Below, one piece after another: positions 5,322 through 8,687 of a stretch of 8,687 nucleotides of DNA; position 1 is the stretch's first letter; each line of letters opens with the position of its first letter. This DNA is from Actinomycetota bacterium. Its GTDB lineage: Bacteria > Actinomycetota > Thermoleophilia > Gaiellales > Gaiellaceae. Position numbers and translations under genes: made by a program. The DNA lies in the NCBI GenBank assembly GCA_013698195.1, contig JACCVK010000340.1, positions 1 through 8,687 on the forward strand, in the 5' to 3' direction. The notes beneath the pieces were generated by a model. It was not told where the DNA came from. It ran no database searches and saw only the letters and a program-made list of their open reading frames with translations.

Positions 5322-5627
5322 ATGAGGGAGAGAATCCCGCCCACGTTGAAAGAGGTTCCGCCGGATCTAAAGCGCATGATGGAGACGGCGCAGTCGGTCG
5401 CCGCGCCGCCTGGCTCGCTTGGCTTCGAGATCCATCTGCGCTACTCCTGGAACCTCCTCGAGCCCGATTCGTTCGGCAGCTTTCTTCAACTCGGCGGCGT
5501 CGAGGGCATGAAGGTACTCGCCTTCTCGACGGCGGAGGGGAGAAACATCATGTTCCCGATGATCCCGGAAGATGCCCGACGATTTACGACCATGCTCCGC
5601 GAGGGATACGGGGAGGCTGGGGCATGA
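5322..5627 (+). CDS. Hypothetical protein, alpha/beta
   Basis: This encodes 101 residues from ATG 5322, with AAGGA at 5312-5316; the frame is also open upstream, but that would overlap the ParB-like gene heavily. An N-terminal Pro-rich helix (RERIPPTLKEVPPDLKRMME) is followed by strands (LGFEIHLRYSW, VLAFSTAEGRNIMFPM) and a final helix (PEDARRFTTMLREGY). The strand pair around FGSFLQLGGVEGMKVLAFST suggests a small sheet. No family is recognised, and no cysteine or membrane segment is present. It overlaps the next gene by ATGA. Confidence 0.75.
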   Translation: MRERIPPTLKEVPPDLKRMMETAQSVAAPPGSLGFEIHLRYSWNLLEPDSFGSFLQLGGVEGMKVLAFSTAEGRNIMFPMIPEDARRFTTMLREGYGEAGA

Positions 5628-5911
5628 GCGCCGAGGTCTTCGCCGGGATGGAGGATCTCCAGGTGCTCCGTGGCGCGATCGAGCGCGGCAACCGGCTCGC
5701 ATACATGAACGACAACTTCGCCGAGCGCGGCGTCTTCGATGCAGCGATGGCAGCTCTGGATCGTGCGGAGGAGCGCGACCGGCGCTACCGCGTGCTGCTC
5801 GGCGAGGTCGCTCCCGGAGGCTTCGCGGCCGAGCAGGGTCCGACGCAGGACGTGGTCGATCTCGTGACCGAGGCTCTCGACGTCGAGTGGGAGTTCGATG
5901 CGGCGAGCTGA
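5624..5911 (+). CDS. Hypothetical helical protein
   Basis: This encodes 95 residues from ATG 5624, behind GGGAGG at 5611-5616 (7-base spacing). It appears almost wholly helical (MEDLQVLRGAIERGNRLAYM, FDAAMAALDRAEERDRRYRV), then a Gly/Pro loop, then TQDVVDLVTEALDVEWEFD. It is acidic overall and lacks cysteine. There is no recognisable domain. It overlaps the next gene by 14 bases. Confidence 0.75.
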   Translation: MSAEVFAGMEDLQVLRGAIERGNRLAYMNDNFAERGVFDAAMAALDRAEERDRRYRVLLGEVAPGGFAAEQGPTQDVVDLVTEALDVEWEFDAAS

Positions 5912-6155
5912 CGATCCCGTCGTCCGCCTCGTGGTCACCTTCTCCGACGGGGAGGTCTACGACAAGTCGTGGACGATGGCGCAATACGACGAGGCTCCGA
6001 GATTCCTGCACCCGAAGGTGGGAGGGGCTCCGCCGCCGTGGATCACGAACACGACCCGCGAGTGGGAGCATCCGAAGGCTCCGGTCACGGTCACCGGCGA
6101 CGTCGTCGTGGGGAAAGAGTCCGAGGCTCGAGAGGAGCTGAAGCTCGATGCATAG
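5898..6155 (+). CDS. Hypothetical beta-rich protein
   Basis: This encodes 85 residues from ATG 5898, with GGGAG at 5889-5893. Strands are suggested by DPVVRLVVTFSDGEVYDKSW and by PVTVTGDVVVGKES. The centre is Pro/Trp-rich (HPKVGGAPPPWITNTTREWE). No family is recognised. It ends KLDA-TAG with an 8-base overlap into the next gene, a junction type that recurs at 6386. Confidence 0.7.
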   Translation: MRRADDPVVRLVVTFSDGEVYDKSWTMAQYDEAPRFLHPKVGGAPPPWITNTTREWEHPKAPVTVTGDVVVGKESEAREELKLDA

Positions 6156-6393
6156 CCGGGCGATGCTCTACTGGGCGATGCGCGACGCTCACGATTCGAT
6201 GTTCGAGACCGTCTCCGTGAAGCGGCGTACGTGGCGCACGCTCTGGCTCGTCAAGCGGACGTTCCGCGTCCGACGACTCAAGCCAATGCTCCGCATCGCG
6301 CTCTCGACGGAGACCTATGCGTCGCCGCCGGAGCCAGATCCGGCGCTCGCGAAGCGGCTGACGACGGACGGGACGCAGATCCTCGATGCCTAG
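6148..6393 (+). CDS. Hypothetical basic protein
   Basis: This encodes 81 residues from ATG 6148, with GAGGAG at 6132-6137. The first ~50 residues are strongly basic and amphipathic (SVKRRTWRTLWLVKRTFRVR, then RLKPMLRIAL), suggesting nucleic-acid or membrane-surface contact. The C-terminus is a Pro-rich acidic tail ending ILDA-TAG. No family is recognised. A second in-frame ATG at codon 7 is a possible start. Confidence 0.7.
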   Translation: MHSRAMLYWAMRDAHDSMFETVSVKRRTWRTLWLVKRTFRVRRLKPMLRIALSTETYASPPEPDPALAKRLTTDGTQILDA

Positions 6394-6571
6394 CTCGGGA
6401 GCCCGATCCGGCACGAAGCCGTCTCGCGCTGGCCGCGGCGCGGGCACCGGCAAGATCGACGAGGTCACCCTCAAGTGCGGGCACAAGGCCGACTCCGACC
6501 CCGTGATCGTCTTCCCGGCTCGGGCCCGCCGCTACTGGTGTGAGGAATGTCGAAGCCTCGTGCGAGGCTGA
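6386..6571 (+). CDS. Small zinc-ribbon-like protein
   Basis: This encodes 61 residues from ATG 6386. A flexible Gly/Ser/Arg N-terminus (SSGARSGTKPSRAGRGAGTG) precedes a compact possible ribbon: C31-G-H33 on VTLKCGHKAD and C52-x2-C55 on RYWCEECRSLV, giving a plausible CxH...CxxC zinc site. The intervening strand is PVIVFPARA. The fold resembles short phage zinc ribbons; its binding partner is unknown. Its 3' end overlaps the next gene by 25 bases, and the Shine-Dalgarno at its start is weak. Confidence 0.72.
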   Translation: MPSSGARSGTKPSRAGRGAGTGKIDEVTLKCGHKADSDPVIVFPARARRYWCEECRSLVRG

Positions 6572-6762
6572 AGCGATGGGAGATGATCGTGATCTCCGTC
6601 GGCTGGACGCTCGCCGCGATCGTGCTCTTCTGGGCCGGTCACTGGCACGGGCAGATCACCCGCTACGACGAGTGCGATCCGTACCCGCTCCCGACTCGCG
6701 TCGTGTATCTCTGCGTCGAAGGGGAGCCCTCCGACCGTCCGCTGAAAGGTGACCCCGCATGA
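6547..6762 (+). CDS. Single-span membrane protein
   Basis: This encodes 71 residues from ATG 6547. The N-terminus is highly basic (MSKPRARLKRWE), followed by a hydrophobic helix at ~13-31 (MIVISVGWTLAAIVLFWAG). By the positive-inside rule the N-terminus is cytoplasmic and the C-terminal ~40 residues are outside. These have C43 and C56, which could form a disulfide, in YDECDPYPLP...VYLCVEG. This topology resembles many small phage membrane proteins, and no function is assigned. GAGGA touches the start codon, which is unusually close, so expression may rely on coupling. A later ATG at 6583 would remove the basic leader. Confidence 0.72.
   Translation: MSKPRARLKRWEMIVISVGWTLAAIVLFWAGHWHGQITRYDECDPYPLPTRVVYLCVEGEPSDRPLKGDPA
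6554..6569. repeat. Inverted repeat in a gene overlap
   Basis: AGCCTCG, TG, CGAGGCT; as RNA this makes a 6-bp stem with loop GUGC. It sits 4 bases after the start codon of the membrane-protein gene and ends at the zinc-ribbon stop codon. No T-run follows. Confidence 0.5.
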
Positions 6763-7709
6763 GCGTTTCCCTCTTCGTACAGTCCCTCGCTGACTTCGGT
6801 CCCGACCGGGCGGGAGACCTCGACGCGCGCATCCGAGCTGCCGGTCACGGCGGGATCGACGCCGTGTACGTGCTCGCCTGGCCGGACTACGACCCGGCGA
6901 CCGCGCAGCATCTCGCTCCGCAGGACAACCGCGACCGCTGGGACGACTGGGGCTCGAGATCGGGGCTCCCGCTCTGGGCGTGGATCGTCTGCTCTCCCGA
7001 CCAGGACGCCGATGCGACTGCGATCCGCGCGCTCGACATCCAACTGCGCCCGGCGGGCTGGAAGCTCAACATCGAGACCCCTCTTCAGAACGTCCCGCTG
7101 ACCATTCTCATCGAGGCAGCCGTGGCGACCGATCTCCCGGTCTCCGCCTCGCTCGCAGGTTTCTCCGCTTCCGGTGTCTGGTACGACTACCGCGGTCTCG
7201 ACAACGCCGACGTCGAGGTCGACTGGCAGGCGTACTTCGACTCGGGCGAGGGGCCGAACCCTGCGACCGCGGTAAGCGAGCTGTACGCGCCGAGCTTCGT
7301 CATCGCCGGATGGCAGTACCGTCACCGACTGGGGAAGGTCTACGGATGGGGCAGGGTCAACCGCGTCGAGTCCCGCCTCGTCGCACGCTACGACTCGTTC
7401 AAGCGTCCCGGAGAGATCGACGGATCCTTCGCCGTCAGCGAGCGCGAGTGGGGCTGGAACGTCGTCTCGAGGACGCTCCGTCGCGACGGGAAGGACGTGG
7501 GGATGCTCATGGGGCGTGCTCGCTACAACCGGATCCGCGTCACGCTCGACGTCACTCGGACGGCGGCGGCGCGACTACCCGACGAGTGGATCCCGATCGC
7601 CGCCTCATCCCGGATTCGGGGCTCGGCCAAGCGGCCGGTCGCCGTCTACCTCGCAGAGACGACCTCGGACGACGTCATCGCGGCGATCGCGGAGGGGGCC
7701 AGCGCATGA
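6759..7709 (+). CDS. Possible TIM-barrel (glycosidase-like) protein, function unassigned
   Basis: This encodes 316 residues from ATG 6759 (ATGA overlap), with AAGGTGA upstream. Strand/helix repeats recall a beta/alpha barrel: IDAVYVLAW (33-41), LPLWAWIVC (70-78), AGWKLNIE (99-106), LPVSASLAG (126-134), ADVEVDWQAYF (150-160) and SFVIAGWQYR (179-188). Acidic residues at strand ends (D43/D45, E106, D155) are where barrel hydrolases keep catalytic groups. After ~190 the protein changes character: GKVYGWGRVNRVESRLVARY, REWGWNVVSRTLRRDG and a C-terminal strand/helix unit (RPVAVYLAETTSDDVIAAIA). There is no signal peptide or membrane helix. This is the largest gene in the right half. A carbohydrate-active enzyme or minor virion protein is possible; both are inferences. 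Confidence 0.85.
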   Translation: MSVSLFVQSLADFGPDRAGDLDARIRAAGHGGIDAVYVLAWPDYDPATAQHLAPQDNRDRWDDWGSRSGLPLWAWIVCSPDQDADATAIRALDIQLRPAGWKLNIETPLQNVPLTILIEAAVATDLPVSASLAGFSASGVWYDYRGLDNADVEVDWQAYFDSGEGPNPATAVSELYAPSFVIAGWQYRHRLGKVYGWGRVNRVESRLVARYDSFKRPGEIDGSFAVSEREWGWNVVSRTLRRDGKDVGMLMGRARYNRIRVTLDVTRTAAARLPDEWIPIAASSRIRGSAKRPVAVYLAETTSDDVIAAIAEGASA

Positions 7710-8203
7710 CTGACGTAGCTCCCGAGACGGACGTGGAGGCGCTGCTCGACCAGGCCAATTGGTACGTCCAATGTCTGAAAGACCGAATCGCAGGAAAGCC
7801 GGTGCGGGGATTGGCTGAAGCCGAGGCTGGATTTGACTCAGCACTCAACACCTTCCACTCCCTACTTCTCAAAGCTGAGGAGGAGCGGAATCGTTGGCGT
7901 GACATGGCGGACGATGAGGAAACGACCGCCGATGACTTCGAGCGTCGTCTGGAAGCCGCCGAGCAGGAGCGGGATCACTGGAAGTCCGAAGTTGCGGGTC
8001 TGGCTTCTGAGCAACGAGTAGCCGACTCCATCGAAGCGGAGAATGAGCAGCTGAGGGTTGTCGCGAATGGAGTGATCTGGCTCGATAACAACATCCACAA
8101 CTATGGCTCCGATGCGTGGCGAGGCTACTTCAAGGCCGTCCTTCGAGATGCCCGCGCCGCCCTCACCCCCGAGGAAACCAAGGAAGCGGGGGAGGCGACG
8201 TGA
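7706..8203 (+). CDS. Coiled-coil protein (Ea22-like layout)
   Basis: This encodes 165 residues from ATG 7706 (ATGA overlap), with GGAGG at 7691-7695. Residues ~50-120 form a charged heptad-rich coiled coil (LLLKAEEERNRWRDMADD, DDFERRLEAAEQERDHWKSE, SIEAENEQLR). The C-terminus holds VLRDARAALTPEET. Similar small coiled-coil proteins ending in an ARAAL motif are common accessory phage proteins. Codon use shifts here: GAA, AAA, TCT and T/A-ending codons are more frequent than in genes to the left, suggesting later acquisition. It shares a 24-base identical stretch and a related C-terminus with the next gene. Function unknown. Confidence 0.82.
   Translation: MTDVAPETDVEALLDQANWYVQCLKDRIAGKPVRGLAEAEAGFDSALNTFHSLLLKAEEERNRWRDMADDEETTADDFERRLEAAEQERDHWKSEVAGLASEQRVADSIEAENEQLRVVANGVIWLDNNIHNYGSDAWRGYFKAVLRDARAALTPEETKEAGEAT
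8025..8048 (+). repeat. 24-bp direct repeat, copy 1
   Basis: Identical to 8306-8329 over 24 bases. It encodes SIEAENE plus the start of the next codon in both genes. Confidence 0.9.
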
Positions 8204-8469
8204 GCGCGTTCGACGTGGTACGGGACGTGCTGAATACACCGCCGGAAGGCGAAGGCGCTGTCGTGCTCTCAGAAGACGAAGCGCTGGACGCGCTCGCCGC
8301 GCTGCACTCCATCGAAGCGGAGAATGAGCGGCTTCGGCAGGCGCTGCACGAAATCGTCACTCAAGCCGACACGGTTGACGCAGAGCAGCCATGGACTTGG
8401 ATCGGCCCATGTATGAATGAGATCGCTCGCGCCGCCCTCGCCCGAATCCCCGAGAGCAAGGAGTCGTGA
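8200..8469 (+). CDS. Small coiled-coil protein related to the preceding gene
   Basis: This encodes 89 residues from GTG 8200 (overlapping the preceding TGA), with GGAGG at 8191-8195. Residues 25-50 (DEALDALAALHSIEAENERL, then RQAL) form a short coiled coil carrying the same SIEAENE segment as the upstream protein. The middle (QPWTWIGPCMNEI) is unrelated. The end IARAALARIPES parallels DARAALTPEET of the neighbour, with a 12-base identity (8428-8439 against 8153-8164). This points to a shared modular origin. Function unknown. Confidence 0.8.
   Translation: MSAFDVVRDVLNTPPEGEGAVVLSEDEALDALAALHSIEAENERLRQALHEIVTQADTVDAEQPWTWIGPCMNEIARAALARIPESKES
8306..8329 (+). repeat. 24-bp direct repeat, copy 2
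   Basis: Identical to 8025-8048 and in the same codon register, 281 bases downstream of copy 1. Confidence 0.9.
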
Positions 8470-8687
8470 TGGGCGGACATGAACCTTGGAGCTTCACGCT
8501 CGACTGGTGCGCCGCTACGAACGCCGAGGACGCCGAGGTCTTCTTCGCTGCGGTTGAGGAATGGGTGGAACGGCTGGGCGGCTTCGTTCAGATCGGCTCG
8601 ATGCTTCGCATGGCTGACGAAGACGTGGTGGCTGATTCGCCGCTCGCCCGCGCTCTCACCCCCTTAGACGACGAATGCCGCTGCAAC
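8469..8687 (+). CDS. Hypothetical protein, 3' truncated by the window edge
   Basis: The frame runs open from ATG 8469 (one-base TGATG overlap; AAGGAG at 8458-8463) to the right edge, giving 73 residues so far. A GTG directly before the ATG (8466) is an alternative start. It reads MGGHEPWSFTLDWCAAT, then a helix DAEVFFAAVEEWVERLGGF, a strand VQIGSMLRMAD, and PLARALTPLDDECRC at the cut end. The LARALTP echo of the two preceding genes suggests the same family of modular tails. The terminal CxC could start a zinc site that is completed outside the window. No function recognised. Confidence 0.75.
   Translation, partial: MGGHEPWSFTLDWCAATNAEDAEVFFAAVEEWVERLGGFVQIGSMLRMADEDVVADSPLARALTPLDDECRCN

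Noticed and set aside
6081..6097. CCGGT...ACCGG inverted repeat
   Set aside because: Five-base arms in GC-rich coding DNA are expected by chance, and no related copy is nearby.
8479..8667. 62-residue + frame at the right end
   Set aside because: The frame from ATG 8469 has proper spacing, a Shine-Dalgarno sequence and better composition, and stays open to the edge.

Overview
The window is a GC-rich, gene-dense stretch with 22 genes, all on the + strand and almost all overlapping their neighbours by 1-25 bases (mostly ATGA, GTGA or TGATG junctions). Only about 20 bases are non-coding. There is no tRNA, CRISPR array, transposase, terminase, capsid or tail gene. Very short genes, small zinc-binding and winged-helix proteins, an HNH endonuclease, an orphan ParB-domain protein and a J-domain-like protein together suggest the early/replication region of a tailed phage or prophage. 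The GC content and protein styles suggest an actinobacterial host. No structural gene confirms the phage assignment, and a plasmid-like or integrative element is a possible alternative.

Layout. (1) 2-853: 5'-truncated gene for a winged-helix DNA-binding protein that looks like a replication initiator. Its linker-coding segment (about 213-343) carries a cluster of CGGAA...TTCCG inverted repeats, including two 19-bp near-identical direct repeats and a purine-rich, GC-poor tract. This resembles a lambda-O-type origin lying inside its initiator gene. (2) 864-3000: small nucleic-acid-binding proteins: ribbon-helix-helix, CPHC zinc finger, SWIM zinc finger, a KorB/ParB-like helix-turn-helix protein and two winged-helix-like proteins. 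(3) 2997-3707: a three-zinc-module HNH endonuclease whose best start is a CTG codon 180 bases upstream of the first ATG. (4) 3716-5320: two very small genes (one membrane protein), a protein ending in a J-domain-like HPD segment, and a ParB-N-domain protein. (5) 5322-6762: six short genes, mostly of unknown function, with one zinc ribbon and one single-span membrane protein. (6) 6759-7709: a 316-residue protein with the strand/helix rhythm of a TIM barrel, possibly glycosidase-like. (7) 7706-8687: two coiled-coil proteins sharing an exact 24-base segment, and a 3'-truncated gene, in visibly less GC-biased codons.

Working together: the tight overlaps imply a polycistronic message or messages started upstream, with translational coupling. 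The left part would supply origin recognition and DNA-binding or regulatory proteins. The centre adds a nuclease, a ParB-like protein and a possible co-chaperone. The right part is accessory. Most roles are inferred from motifs, because no database search was possible.
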